Assembly: GCA_024305745.1 (NCBI GenBank)
Contig: JAHRBS010000006.1
Coordinates: forward strand, 1,056,501 to 1,120,500
From: Polyporus tsugae
Taxonomy: Eukaryota > Basidiomycota > Agaricomycetes > Polyporales > Polyporaceae
DNA length: 64,000 bases
Direction of reading: 5' to 3'
Below are positions 21,383 to 34,373 of the stretch, piece by piece. The position numbers were made by a program, and so were the translations under genes. Under the pieces are notes generated by a model. The model was given only the letters and a program-made list of their open reading frames with translations. It was not told the origin of the DNA and searched no databases. Position 1 is the first letter of the stretch, and each line of letters starts with the position of its first letter.

Positions 21383-22304
21383 TCCTTGGTAATTTCTCTC
21401 CTGTCCCATGGTTCCTTTGGTCTTGCCAATAGAAATGTTTGACAAATGGTTGGCGAGTTTCCATGAGTCAGTTACACTGACCAAGAGGACCAGCATTGCA
21501 AACTTTGACGGTGAGTCCTCCAATACGTTTTGTTTCCTCCTCCCCCCTTCCTCCTTTGAATGTCTCCCTGGCCAGATATTGGTATAACCCGCCCACATCG
21601 CCGTCCCTGTCTGCGCCAGATGCCACAGTCATCGTCCTACCCCTTTCGCGGTGTCGGCGGGAAGGCAACCCGGGGATCTGGCCGGTGGAAGGAGCCCTTT
21701 TGATCAGGGCTGCTTCCAAAAATATCCACCACAATGGTCATCCACGATCCTGGGGCAAGTTTACAATACCGAATAACGTCCGTCACACTTGGCATTGGGA
21801 GCGTCAGACGAATAATTGTGTCATCTGCTAACCAGGAGCAATGCTCGTGACGTTGACGAGTGGGTCCATCGCGTTCCTTCTGACCATCCTTATAACGCAC
21901 TTTGGCAAACCGATAGATGAACACACTGCAAGACCATCGGGTGACGGCTGGTCGGTTCTTCCTGAATAAAGCTCTTCTCAACCATCCCTAGGCTGACTAC
22001 ACATTGCGCCCTCGGTTTTAGCGTTACCATCGAGCTTCGGCCGCCCTGTCGTTAGTCGCAACATGCGCCACATGTCGCTATGAAGGTCATTTCGGACTTG
22101 GGCCAGAGTGCACTCGCGGGTTTGGGTCATTATCGAACCGTTCTCAGACTGATCGAGCTCCCACCTTCACCTAGCACTTCTCGTCACACGCGTCTTGCAA
22201 TCGTATTTAATGGTGGGGCCCGACTCACCGTGCAGTAAGTCTGGCTTCTACCTCTACATCCTAAATCCTCTTGCCCTACTTAGCTACTGCCGTCTAAGGA
22301 CATT
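21383..22304. other. Intergenic region before the catalase gene
   Basis: 920 bases with short frames on both strands but no recognised protein. tatttaatgg at about 22204-22213 may be the catalase TATA-type element, about 100 bp before the ATG. Confidence 0.45.
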
Positions 22305-24955
22305 ATGTTCTCGCCCTCCTTTCGCCTCCTCCTCTCTACCGTCTCTGTCGCCGCCGCCGTGAAGGGCTGGTATCCAGGCCAGGATGCCCCCGGCCTCGTT
22401 CATGACACGGCTCCCCCTAGCCAGGCCGCCTCGTTCAACTTCGACATGAACACCGGTTTCAAAGTTCAAGAACAAACCGCTGACGAAGACGCGACCGTTG
22501 TCGAGTACACATCAGACAATGGCTCTCCCTACCCACACCCCTACGAGTACCAGCGGATTGGGGACAATGGTTGGTCGCACGGCTGGATGGTCCAGACTTG
22601 TGGACTGATAAGACTATGTTCTAGGTCCACTCTTGCTCCAAGACACTCATTTACTAGAGTTATTCGGATCCTTCGACCGCGAGCGCATTCCTGAACGCGT
22701 GGTTCATGCCCGCGGCGGTATGTACACGGCTGCCTGTGTTGCAAAGACCGTGTATAATAACGTCATTCACAGTCGGTGCCCATGGCTACTTCGAAGTTAC
22801 CAATGCCGACTTTGCGAAGAACTACACGATGATGTACTGTTTTAACCTCATATCCACTCTATCAGACGCTCACTTCCGACGGTTTCTAGGGACATGCTGA
22901 GCGAGAACGGCCTCAGGACGCCCATCACGAGTGCGTTCCCCCAGTTTACCACTGCATTGACCCGCGTCGCTGACGTCTTCTGTCTTCTAGTTCGGTTCAG
23001 CACTGTGGGCGGCGAGTCTGGCTCTGCTGATGAAGCCCGCGATCCCCGTGGCTTCGCTGTCAAGTAAGTCCCGCGCGTGTACATGGGGGCTCGTCCTCAA
23101 TCTTCCGGAACGTATGCAGGTTTAGAACCCGCAAAGGGATCCTTGACCTGGTAATGAACAGTGAGGAATACACCCATGTGCTGGTATCCAAACCCTGAGA
23201 AACGATAACAGATACACCGGTGTTCTTCATCCGAGATCCCACCAAGTTCCCTCCTTTTATCCACGTTGGTCGCCTCCCGAACCCTGCGCCCATACGTACA
23301 CCTGATGGGACTATTTCTCTAGACCCAAAAGCGTCACCCAGCAAGCCACCTGCGCGACAAGGAGTATGTTTTGCTCCGCGGAGTTTGGATCGGCGACTAA
23401 CATTGTCTTGCCCAGCATGTTCTGGGATTACCTTGGTTCCAACCCTGAGTCGCTTTACCAGGTCATGCGTCTCTTCTCTGACCTCGGAACGCCTTATGGC
23501 TTCCGTCATATGCACGCTTGGACTGGCCACACCTATCGGTGCGTTTCCTGAACCCCGTGCTTGAGCGTCAGACTGACTGTGCACGATCGTCGTAGTTGGG
23601 TGAAGCAGGATGGTTCATGGGTCTACGTTAAGTTGTACGCCGAGTCTATGCAAGGTGTCAAGAACTTCACGAACGCCGATGCGACCGCCATCGCAGGTGA
23701 GATCCTGTGCGGTATTTTTGCTCAGGAGCCGTGTAACAACAACGGCTCCGACTTCTAGGCTCCAACCCCGACTTCGCAACCCAGGATCTTTATGAGTCAA
23801 TCCAAAACGTCACATACCCTGGCTGGACCATGTACGCCCAGGTCCTCACTCCGGAAGCGGCCGAGACGTTCAAGTATAATGTTCTCGATCTCACCAAGTG
23901 CGTAAAATATCTTCCCCATCTCCGCGATGACGGCACCGACGTTGTTTAGGGACTGGGGCTTCGATGACGTCCCCAAGACTGAAATCGGGAAATTCTATCT
24001 TACGCAGAACCCCGACAAGTACGCGAATAAGCATCGCTCTACCGCTTCCCTCGTTGACACTCGCGCATAGCTATTTCGCAGAGATAGAACAGGCCGCCTT
24101 CACGCCCTCCCACATTGTTGATGGGTGGGCGCCCTCCGCGGACCCCGTCCTCCAGGCCCGGCTATTCACTTACTCTGGTACGTTCCGTCCTTCGATACGC
24201 ACTTCTGGACCAATGCGCTCATGTCGGCGTCGATATCTCACTAGATACCCAGCGTTACCGCCTGGGTGTAAACAACATGGTAGGCTATCCAAACGGCTGT
24301 GCGCACACTATGCTCACGCTAACGGCATTCCGGTTCACCTAGCAAATCCCGGTGAATGCGCCCATCAACGCGGTCGCCAACTTCCAGCGCGACGGCACCA
24401 TGAACGTCAACGGGAACCAGGGGTCGCGCCCGAACTACCTCTCCACCCTGCAGAAGATCCAACTTCCCCTACGCCCGTACGTCGACGAGACGCATCAGCA
24501 GTGGACTGTGAGTCGTGCCTGAGCTCGGATGATCCAGTCCCGAGCCTGACCCCATCTCTGACGGCAGGGCGGAGCGGTAGCGAGTCTCTCCGCGGTGACC
24601 GAACTCGACTTCGACTGGCCACGCCGCTTCTGGAACAGTCTTTCCGCTCAGGACCAGCAGAACCTCATCGGGTGCGTGTTCGTCTGTACTGCCGCCTCGA
24701 GCACCTCGTTCTCACACGAATGTGTCCCTCCCCCGTGGCGTTGGTGTTCATAGCAACGTCGTGGGGCACCTTGGGGCGGCGCCGACGGAGAGTGTCCGCC
24801 AGCGCATGGCGTCGCTCTTCTACCATGCCAACGCGACCCTCGGCCAGGCCATCGCTGACGGCGTTGGCGTCACGGTGACCAAGCTGACGTTCCCGGACGG
24901 TCCTACGTGGTTCAACACTACCAGGGACACGCAGAACTCCACGTTGGACTACTAG
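22305..24955 (+). CDS. Secreted heme catalase
   Basis: It converts hydrogen peroxide to water and oxygen, probably outside the cell: [21 protein letters not shown] is a signal peptide. Catalase blocks appear in order. The distal His is in [14 protein letters not shown], joined across an intron to [13 protein letters not shown]. Then come [20 protein letters not shown] and [58 protein letters not shown] and VNNMQIPVNAP. The proximal heme ligand Tyr lies in an R..DTQRYRLG block spanning the 24180/24240 intron. The gene has about a dozen short introns. There is no flavodoxin-like C-terminal domain of the large-subunit class; the protein ends soon after the core (STLDY at 24955). The role is peroxide defence, for instance against peroxide made by lignin-attacking oxidases (inference). 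Confidence 0.9.
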
Positions 24956-25337
24956 GGCCCCGTTGGAATGTGTGGGCGTATTTGTTGGTCTCGGGACGTA
25001 TGGCTAAGGGTTTTCAAGTCACTTATACTTCGTTACTTTCCTTCTTGACTCGGCTTATAACCTAGTGGATGTACGGATTATTAGGAGGGAGCCCGAGGTT
25101 GCTGGCAGTGTAGAACGTGGTTACTCTAAGCTGAACGATACTACAGATCTTGAGAGTGGGCTAGAAACAACAAGAGAGGCAGCGGACTACAGTAATTTGA
25201 CATGCGTATGCACTGGGATTGGGTTGGAACTGGAACGGCAATACATGTGGCTTTGATGATGTACACGGCGTGCATATGATACAATGCGGTGTCTAGACGT
25301 ATGCGTACAGCGTATACAAGACACGGCACATGGCCGT

Positions 25338-26612
25338 TCAGCCAGTCTTGTTTTTGCTTCTTCTCCCAACCTGCGCCTGGAAACCGGTCTTGATCGTGTT
25401 GACGGACCGCCGGGATCCGCACGACTCGCACGCCATGAAGAATATACGGTTCTCCTTCGTGAGGAGCGTATCCGGCGACTTGCACGTCTTGCAAGTGACG
25501 TATTCGACTGTACGGTCGGTGAGGATAAGCAGTTGGGATATGAATCAAAACAGATAGAAAAGCCTGAGCGGCATACCAATGTATCGACGAAGGACGTGTT
25601 CGATCTGCTTCTGCTGGAAACGACCCTTAATGACAAGACGGCCAGAACCATCGACAGACCCGGTGGTACCCATTTCAGCGAACATGTATTGGATGACGTG
25701 CTCCGGCTGTCTGTGCATACGCTTGCAGATATCGGAGACGTTGGCGAAGATGGTCTTCTTGTTACCTTCACGCATGAGTTGCGGCGGCGCGATGGTGTAA
25801 CGCTTGCCGGCAGATGTGAGGAGAGCGGGGTTAGATGCGTGGAGTTGACCGTAGAACCGGTGTAGGAGCTATGGACGAGTAGTGAGCTAATGCACATGAT
25901 CGTCATGTGCAACAGGTCGGACAAACGTACCTCCTCGTAGGTGTAATCACGGTCACTCTTCAACCATGCTTCGTTGCCAGAGTCAAGGCTCAGAGCTTCG
26001 CCGCCGCCACGGGTGAACGGATCGTCTCCGAGTTCGGCCTCGTCGACCTCCGGCATCTGGTTCTCCTCTCCACCCTCGTCATCATCCGCATCCTTCACCT
26101 TGGATTCGTTCAACTCCTTCTCAAACGCCTCCAAGTCGAGAGCCGCCTTCTTCGACGATTTCTTCTTCTTTTTCTTGAGATCCGAGAAATCGAGATCCTC
26201 CGAGGCGGCTGCACCGATTGGGGTGGAAGTGCCAGATGCTTCGGTGTCCTGATAACGGCAGAGACATCAGCAAACGGCTTCTACTGTGCAGTGGGACTAT
26301 ACGCACGAGGTCAAGAGGGATTTCCTTCTTCTTTTTCTTCTTCTTCAAGTCCCCGAACATCGCCTTGAACTCATCGTCCTCCTTCTCCTCCCCGTCGTCC
26401 AGCCCCTCGCCCTTAATTCCATTCTGCTTCATCTGCTCGTGCATCGTTGTCGGCCCCATGTCGACCGCGTCTCCGTTCGCGGTGACATTGTCGATTTCGG
26501 CGGGGGCAGGGGTAGTAGCATCAGCATCAGCACCGAGAGGGTCCTCCGAGAACGCGACAGTCTTCTTCTTGCGCTTCTTGAGCGAAGGGTCGAACAAGGG
26601 CTCCTCAGACAT
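25338..26612 (-). CDS. SUI3: Translation initiation factor eIF2 subunit beta
   Basis: This subunit of the eIF2 GTPase brings initiator tRNA to the 40S ribosome. The N-terminus ([20 protein letters not shown]) carries lysine blocks LKKKKKKK and [13 protein letters not shown], the K-boxes that bind eIF5 and eIF2B-epsilon. The central domain has [45 protein letters not shown] and [20 protein letters not shown]. The C-terminal zinc ribbon shows CKTCKSPDT and CESCGSRRS. It ends KNKTG at 25338. It converges on the catalase gene and diverges from the ATP synthase gamma gene 247 bp away. Confidence 0.95.
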
Positions 26613-26859
26613 CGCAGGTGTATAGATCGAGGGCACGAAAGACGGAGAGGACGATGAGCTCTTTACGGATCTTGATAGAGTGCGATGACTCCATGGTAAG
26701 CGGGGCTTTGAGCGCCGCTTGAACTTACCTCCCCCAGGCCGCTTGGGATATTATTAACTCCGCTTGAACGCCCATCCCGATTCCGCCATTTCCCGAAGTC
26801 GACGTCGACAGCGGGCGCACAACGACCACCACCGCTCCTTCACCTTCACCCTCCCTACC
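26613..26859. promoter_or_regulatory. Short bidirectional promoter, eIF2-beta / ATP synthase gamma
   Basis: Only 247 bp separate the two start codons, so two highly expressed housekeeping genes must share this control region. A gatattattaactcc AT-rich core at about 26747-26761 is the only TATA-like sequence. Confidence 0.6.
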
Positions 26860-28026
26860 ATGCTCGCTCGGCGTACGCTCGGTCGTATTGCGTCCCAGCC
26901 CACGGCACTGGGCGCGACGCCTTCCCAGGCCCGCAACATGGCCACCCTTCGTGAGATTGAGCTTCGTCTCAAGTCTGTGAGGAACATTGAGAAGATCACG
27001 AAGGTATGTTTTCCCCTCGTAAATGCTGCAGGACATCCCGTAACATTGTTTATTACGACAGTCCATGAAAATGATTGCGTCGACAAAACTCGCGAAGGCG
27101 CAGCGCGCTATGCAGGCGGGCAAGGACTACGGAGTTGCCAACAAAGGTGTGTAAACTAATGTTTCCACCCCATATGCGACGCCGATAGACCTATGCGTGT
27201 GTTCCCAGAAATCTTCTCGCATGCTGCTTCCGAAGACACTGGAAAGCGCAAACTCTTCATCGTCGTTTCCTCCGACAAGGGTCTTTGCGGTGGTATCCAC
27301 TCCTCCGTGTCCAAGGCCACCCGTCGCGCGTTCGCGGAGAAGGACAAGGTCGAGGAGGACTCACCCATCATGGTCATCGGCGACAAGTCCAAGGCCCAGC
27401 TCTCCCGTGTGCTCCCCCAGAACATCGCCATGTCCTTCAACCAGATCGGCCGTGACATTCCGACCTTCGCTGACGCGGCCGGTGTTGCGGACCTCATCCT
27501 CACCTCGGGGGCCAAGTATGACACCATTGCCATCGTCTACAACAAGTTCGTATCCGCAATCTCGTACGAGTCTGCCATCGTGGAGATTGAGCCTGAGACT
27601 CTCCTCAAAGAGTCACGTAAGTCGCTGTTCGAAAACGTTCAATGAATCCTAGCTCACTTCACCTCAGCTGGCTTCAGGGCATACGAGATGGAGGACGACG
27701 TGACGAAGGACCTTGCTGAGTTTACCCTTGCCAACGCCATCTATGCGGCTCTCGTCGAGGCACACGCTTGCGAGCAGAGTGCTCGGTACGTGTACGCCTC
27801 CTGGGTATTGTGCATCGGTGTACTGACCCGATCGTAGTCGCAACGCCATGGACAACGCATCGAAGAACGCGTCGGACATGATCAGCCGCCTAACCATGCA
27901 GTACAACCGTGGTCGCCAGGCCGCCATTACGAACGAGCTAGTCGACATCATCACTGGTATGTTACATGCGTGTCTATTTCGCTTTCATCGCTTCATGTTC
28001 ATCTTCCAGGTGCCAGTGCGCTCTGA
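26860..28026 (+). CDS. ATP3: Mitochondrial F1 ATP synthase gamma subunit
   Basis: This is the rotor shaft of F1Fo ATP synthase. A mitochondrial presequence ([20 protein letters not shown]) precedes [20 protein letters not shown]. After a short intron the exon reads [20 protein letters not shown], the conserved gamma N-terminal helix. Then come [40 protein letters not shown] and the C-terminal helix [20 protein letters not shown], with [20 protein letters not shown] at the very end. The last intron (from about 27958) leaves an exon of a few codons, GASAL then stop at 28026. Length and blocks are those of a full gene. Confidence 0.96.
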
Positions 28027-28482
28027 GCGTAGGGATGGCAAGAGGTGCGGTAGATGTAGAGTACTTGGATGCAGGCTTCCACATGTCATCTTCGTACCAC
28101 CCTTTACAATAGTACCCGGCTTCTATCCCGCATTGCGTGATGCTAGATGTACTTTGCAGTATTCATTCTTGTCGAAAGCCCTGAGGTGTGTGCATGCAGG
28201 ACGAGATTCAAGATCTCTCAGTGACGTGAGCAGCGGCAGCGACTGCGCATCGGCTTTGATCCCTTCAGCACCTTAGACCCTACCACCACCTCGCTGCTCA
28301 CCTCGACCACTTTGCCGGGCTCCGCCAACCTTGGTGCCTTCGGGGAACATCTGATTCTCACGTTCGAGGCTATTCTGACCGTCCACCTCCCACACCGCTC
28401 GAACCTGTGCCAGTGACCTTGGACGGTCCACACTTGCATCTTGCCCCTTACCACCACCTTACGACACAGTCAGGCCGCAACG

Positions 28483-31400
28483 ATGTCTATCCTATCGGCG
28501 CACAACTCGCCGATGATCTCCATCCCGAAGAAAACGACGGAGGAGGTGGACTGGACTGGACCCATTCGTAATGCAATCGCACACTCGTACGGAGAGGATC
28601 CAGACAACTACGCCACGGAATGCTCGAACCTCCAACGGTGCAGGCAGGATGCGGTCAAGGGAGCAGGGAGCGACATGACTGGTACGTCCTCGCCATGCTT
28701 CATAGAAGCTCGGTCCATAACATGCTCCCAAAAGCCAAGGACCTGCTACACAAGTACTTCGGACAGCTCGAGCTCCTCGAGCTGCGCTTCTCCGAGATCC
28801 GCGTCAACTTTCCGTGGCGCGACGCGTTCACGAACAAGCTCACGACGCAGACGTCCATCGCGTACGAGAAGGCCTCCATCATCTTCCAGATCGCGGCGAC
28901 CCACTCCGCCGTTGCCGCCTCGCAGAACCGGTCGGACCCCGAGGGGCTCAAACGCGCGTTCTACTACTTCCGCACGACGGCGGGCATGCTCACGTACATC
29001 AACGACAACTTCCTGCATGCGCCCTCGATCGACCTGAGCCGGGAGGTGGTCAAGTTCCTCGTGGGGGTCATCTTGGCGCAGGCCACCGAGGTGTTTTTCG
29101 AGAAGTGCACGGACGAGAAGAAGGGTCATGCGCTTGTGGCGAAGATCGCGAGCCAGGCGGCGTTCATGTACACGTCGTTGGGAGAGGAGGTGAAGGAGTT
29201 CATGGGGAAGGGTATCTTCGATAGGAATTGGGTCACTGTTGTCCAAGTACGCCAACCCCACACTCAGCCTGCGATCATATGCACTTACGATTCACTGCTC
29301 TTCAGACGAAAGCGAAGTACTTCACGTCAGCCGCGCAGTACTACCGTGGTCTCGCAGACAGCGCGGTGGGCAAGCACGGCGACGCCCTTGTCCGCTTCAC
29401 CGTCGCAGAAACCGCCGCCAAGGAAGCGCACCGGACAGCGTCCTCGTTCGCTTCCCTGTTCGTCACCCAAATGTCGCCGAACCTCCCACCGGATGCCGGG
29501 CCTGCGCTACAGGAGCTCACGAAGGCGTATCTCGCTCTTATCACGGACAAGAAGAACGAGGCTCAACGCGAGAACGACCTGATATACAACGCGGTCCTCC
29601 CCGCCCCCGAGACCCTCCCGCAAATCGACAAGGCGGCTGTCGCGACGCCGATTACCATCCAAGAGGTATATGCGTCGCCCGATGTGCAGAAGGTCATCGG
29701 CGTCGACCTGTTCATCCGTCTCATCCCTCTTAGTGTGCACGAGAGCGCGAGCGTGTACTCAGAAGAGAAGGCGAAGCTCGTCCGTGGCGAGGTCGAGAAG
29801 GCGGACAACGCGGAGGTGGAGGTGAAGTCCGCCCTGGATGCACTCGGCATCAAGCAAGGTCTGGCGCGTTACAGGGCGATCACGGAGGGTAACGTCGGTG
29901 GTGAGGCGGAGCTCCCTGTGGAGGTGCGCCGGTGGAAGGAGGATATTGCCGTCATGGAGGAGCGCGAGAGCGTCGACGGCATCATGGCGGAGCTCACTCG
30001 CATGAAAGACGTCGTCCGCAAGGAGCTCGATAGCGTCGCTCGCGATCTGGATTCGGAGAGCAGGGAGTGCGAGGCGATGCGCGTCAGGTACGACCACCTG
30101 TGGACGCAGGCGCCTTCTGCGGCCCTCACGAAGAGCATCCGCCAGGACCTCAAGGCACACCGGTTGACGCTGGACGCGGCTGCACAGTCAGACCAACAGG
30201 TCGTCAAGCTATGGGATTCGGTCAAGGGCGAGATCGCACTGCTGTTGTCCCCGGATATCGAGGATGTGTTCAGGGCCAGCACGGAGAAGGGCGGGGCTGG
30301 GTCAGAGAACCTGTTGGATCTGGATATCGGAAGTGAGGCTAAGGACGAGGAAGAGCGTATCAAGATTGGTCAGTTCGTTGACGAGATCGAGGAGCGGCTC
30401 GGTCGGTTGAACAAGATCCAGCACGAGCGTGGACAGGTTCTCAAGGACCTCAAAGATAAGGTGCGTGGGCCATCCGTTGCCTTAATACACATCATTTTTA
30501 GGCATGCCCGTTCATATATCCTTATCCTCAGGTGCAGCAAGACGACGTATCACACCTGCTCCTGCTGAACAGGCGTAATACCGGCGTGGAGAGCACGCTC
30601 TTCGCGGGAGAGCTCGAGAAGTTCCGTCCGTACCAGCAACGTCTTGGTACCACTGTGCATCATGAACAGGTCATACTCCAAGAGCTGAGCACCCTTTGGC
30701 GCGGTCTGCGAGACCTGGCCGGGCGCGGTCCAGGAGCGAAGAAGTGGGAAGAGCGCGAGAAACGCAAGAAGGACACTGTCCGCCGGTTCTCTCGGGCTCG
30801 CGACGTATACATGGAAGTCCGCGACGGACTAGCCAAAGGCCTCCAGTTTTACACCGAGCTGACTGAACTAGCCGCTGTGCTCAAGCGCAACGTCACCTCG
30901 TTCATTTCGGAGCGCAATGTCGAGCGCGAAGCTCTTGCTTCTCAAGCGGAGACTGAAAAACGACTAGCGATTCCTCAGGCTCCCCCGACTTCAACGCCCT
31001 CGTACGGAGGCAAGCCTCCAGTTCCTCCGCCGCCGCCCAAACCTTCCACTGGATTGGAGTCGTCTTTGGCGTCGATGAGCCTCCACAGTGCGAATGGCTC
31101 CGTCTACTCTCCTCCGCCACAGCGGCAGTGGACATCGCCCCCTCAGCCTTCACAACCTTACGCTTCACCACTCCCTTCGCAATCTGCGCCGTCATCGGCT
31201 CAGCCATATCCGCCGCCACGGCCGTCGAGCATACAACCTTCGGCTCCATACTTACCATCGCCTCCTACTCAACCTCCCTCGCAGCCGTCCTACAAGTCAT
31301 CTGCTCCGGCCCATGATCCTTACGCCTCCCTCGGCATGTTTGGGAACACCACCAGCACCCTTTCACCTCCTCCCTCCCGTCCGCCGCCTCCGCCTCAGCA

Positions 31401-31716
31401 ACCTTACACTTCGTATGGCCAACAACATCAGCCGCCGTATGGTCAGCCACAGCGACAGCAGTCATACCCTCCGCCTCCGTTGCAACCACAATACGGGACG
31501 TATCAGACTCCGCCTCCGTCCGGTGGATCGGCTTTCCCTCCACCTCCACCCCCAGTTAACTACCAATCGCAGTTCGGATCTTCCCCGGCCCCGCCGCCCC
31601 CGCCTCCACAACAGCAGCCTGCGCAACAGCAGAGCCAGCCATACTACTACCAGAACTACGGCCAACAACAGCAAGGGTCGCAGCAGCACCAGTATCCCCA
31701 GGGGTACGGCCGATGA
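28483..31716 (+). CDS. BRO1: BRO1-domain ESCRT-associated protein (Bro1, alternatively Rim20/PalA)
   Basis: This endosomal adaptor binds ESCRT-III (Snf7) through its Bro1 domain and recruits the deubiquitinase Doa4, or Rim13 in the Rim pathway. It starts MSILSAHNSPMISIPKKTTE, then VDWTGPIRNAIAHSYGEDPD and DAVKGAGSDMT. The Bro1 domain continues with YFGQLELLELRFSEIRVNFP, EKASIIFQIAATHSAVAASQ, FYYFRTTAGMLTYINDNFLH and TKAKYFTSAAQYYRGLADSA. A central helical V-domain follows (IAVMEERESVDGIMAELTRM and beyond, to about 30950). The tail from about 31000 is rich in proline, glutamine and tyrosine and ends QQHQYPQGYGR. Three short introns are visible, at 28681-28735, about 29247-29305 and about 30461-30532. 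Its N-terminus fits Bro1 better than PalA. Confidence 0.88.
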
Positions 31717-33343
31717 TCCTCTGGCGACGTTCTTCGTGAGTGAGAGAAGTTGTTTCCAGAATGTCTATAGCCTTCCTATGACCCAGAACGGCAATGTTGC
31801 ATGCCGAAGTGTTGTATGTGTTTTGTTCACGCAGCTTTCGCGTGGCGATTCGAGTCGTTGTTGTATAAGTTTGTGTATCACGTTTCTTGTTGGACATTTT
31901 TGCCCAATGGCAAGATACCAGTTCTTGACGTAGCCTGACATTTGTGTGAGGCGGGACGAAGACCTTTCTTAGGTGTTGCCATGAGACGACACACCACTTG
32001 CAGGAGACGAGATCATCTTGTCGACCGGCAAGACCAAGGTATGTCCGCGCTTTCTAGTTCGGGTTGCGAATTCTTACGGGGTATTGTGGGCTGCAAATAT
32101 GGACCTCAGATTGCTCCATGTATCAGAGTAATTTTTGTATCGCTACGACGTCTTCATGGGAACGCACAGGACGTTGTTGTGTGACATGTCCGGATCCAGC
32201 ATGATGTCAAGAACTGGCAGCCAAAGGCTGGTCTCCTACTGAGTCCTAGTCTCATACCAAGACCGTCCGTGACCCACATGCAAGAAGTTTAGTTCGAGCC
32301 TAGTATACGGATCTCTGGCAAAATTGCGCGCACCCGTGTCCAACTTGACATATCTACATATATCTTCCGCCGAAAATCCTTACCGTTTACGCGTCAAACA
32401 CCACCCACAAAACCCTAATCTATATTAGCGTATCAGTTCCATACAAGATGTATATACACGGTGAGCGATGATCTTGCGAGCAAACACGTTCGTTTGTGGA
32501 GTATCTAATATTGCTACGCACAGGGAACGGTTATAAATGTCTGGAGCATTGAAAGGAGAGAACTCTATGACAGCTTCGGGGCCTGGGACGTCCTCGACGG
32601 ATCTCCCCTTATGTCCATCCTCCTCTGCGAGTCCAAGAGACCTAGTCATCCTCTTCTGCCTCGTGAGGACTGGTCATGCCCCCCTGACACCTAATTTTCA
32701 TTGCTAGAATACCTGATGAGTCGCCGTTAGTAACCAAAACAAAATCAGGCGTATGTGGAGGACAAACCGGTTGATAGGTGTCGATAGATGGCAGCGCCTG
32801 GTAAGAGAGCTGCAGAGGTCGCACTGGGCAGTGGGGGGTGAGGGACGCGCGGGTTCAATGGTTCAATCAGGGCTATCCTGTCATCTCGCGACCGATATCA
32901 GGGAAAGCAAGGCAGGGTCGAGGAACACATGTGTCGGCGCTCGACCACATGTCAATTTGAACCTCGGTTTCACGCGTCCCGGAAAGAGGCACTGCGCCAT
33001 CGGCCAGCTGCCAGTGTACTAACCCATAGTGCTTGCATTTTGATGTGGGTGTGTTGCAGAGGTCATTCTGCCGGACCGGAACCTCTCAGTCGGCGTGGGG
33101 CCTCTCACTAAGAGGGTCATACGCAAGCTTGGTCGTGGTCTTGTGGAGGGAGGGACAACCGATGATCTATGATTGGTGCTAATATACATCGTTAGATACA
33201 CAGCAAAGGAAAGGACAAGAACGTAACGCGTAGAGATGTGTAGAGCAAGAGAGCCATCGCACCGTGCCAGAGATCATGTCCGAGTTCGTCAAGATGTCGT
33301 CGAAACGAAGAAGCGTCCTGAGCAGCGCGCCCCTCCCGCCCGT
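31717..33343. other. Gene-poor interval between BRO1 and the TB2/DP1 gene
   Basis: About 1.6 kb. One exon-like piece at about 32003-32038 (reading DEIILSTGKTK, flanked by cag and gtatgt) has no partner exon that I can find. No RNA gene or repeat is recognised. Confidence 0.4.
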
Positions 33344-34373
33344 TCAGTCGTTCTTCACCCGCTCATACCCTGCGCCTGCGCCGCCCCAGCCGAACCAGCT
33401 CGTCCTATTCTGGTCCTGCCGCGGCGAAACGGGGTGTCCTTCCGAGTCCATCTCCATGTCGCTCGGCACATCGAGCTCCTCGAACGCAGACTTGCCGTTG
33501 CTCCCGCTCGGCGACGGCATCGCCACGGGCACGAACGCGGGACTCGACGTCGCGCTTGACACGTCGTACCCTCCCCCCTCCTCCCCCTCTGCCTCGGGCT
33601 GGCTGCGGCGGCCCCAGGTGCGCCCGGCCTGCGCACTCGCGTTCGCATTTGCGGCGGCCTGCGCTGCGGATGCCTGTGCCTGAGTGAGGAGCGCTGCACC
33701 AGACGCGAGGAGTCCGGGACCGTATGTGCTCCAGAGGCCCGCAACGAGTTGCGCGGGGCCGGAGACCGGGTCGTGCGTGGAGGGGGGCGCGCCGGTGTGC
33801 GTCGCCGCATCCTCCTCAAGCAGGGAGGAGCCCGCGGGCTGGGTGGGGGCTTGGGAGACGGCGCCGGAAACTTGCTCCCAGCCGCGGCGGAGGAGGCGTT
33901 GGAGGGAGGAGTAGAGGTACACCTTGAGCTGTGCGAGCGCGGTGTCGATCTGGTTCTCGTGCGCGGAGAAGAAGGGCCGGAGCTGCGTCTGGTAGAGCCA
34001 CACAGACCCGGCGGTCTGGGGGAGGGCGAGGTAGAGGAGGAAGATGGTTTTGAAGAAGTAGTAGAACGGCAGCCTGGAGCATGGGCGAATTGGAATTAGC
34101 GAGAGGCGGCAGGCACAGGAGGGTGGTGACGCACCATGATACCAGCCACTCAGCGACGGATTCTACGGCGACGATGCACCCCAGCACACTCCAGTACATG
34201 AGCCATCTTTCCAGTTCGGCTTCGTTCGCTGGTCGTTGCGACAATGTCTTGTATGAGGCGTACCCTGGGTAGAGGAATGCTGCGGTCGCGCTGGGGGCCA
34301 CTCAGCCCCTGGTCGAAGGAGATTCTTGGGGTGTAACACACCTGATTATTCGGAAAACCAGGTAGAATAGCAT
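33344..34373 (-). CDS. TB2/DP1/HVA22 (REEP/Yop1-like) membrane protein
   Basis: This is probably an ER-shaping or trafficking protein. Exon 1 begins MLFYLVFRII at 34373. After an intron, the second exon reads TAAFLYPGYASYKTLSQRPA, ELERWLMYWSVLGCIVAVES and AEWLVSW, the hairpin-forming core of the family. Then come LPFYYFFKTIFLLYLALPQT and GSVWLYQTQLRPFFSAHENQ. The C-terminal half (about 200 residues) is low-complexity, rich in Ala, Ser, Gly and acidic residues, and ends GAGAGYERVKND at 33344. Yop1 itself is much shorter. This long-tailed form matches the HVA22-like proteins of filamentous fungi. Confidence 0.83.

Noticed and set aside
28814..29261. Long frames on both strands inside BRO1
   Set aside because: Shadow frames caused by high GC at third codon positions of the Bro1 domain.
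31088..31933. 281-codon plus-strand frame over the BRO1 tail
   Set aside because: An out-of-phase reading of the proline/glutamine-rich tail; the in-phase reading continues the BRO1 protein to its stop.
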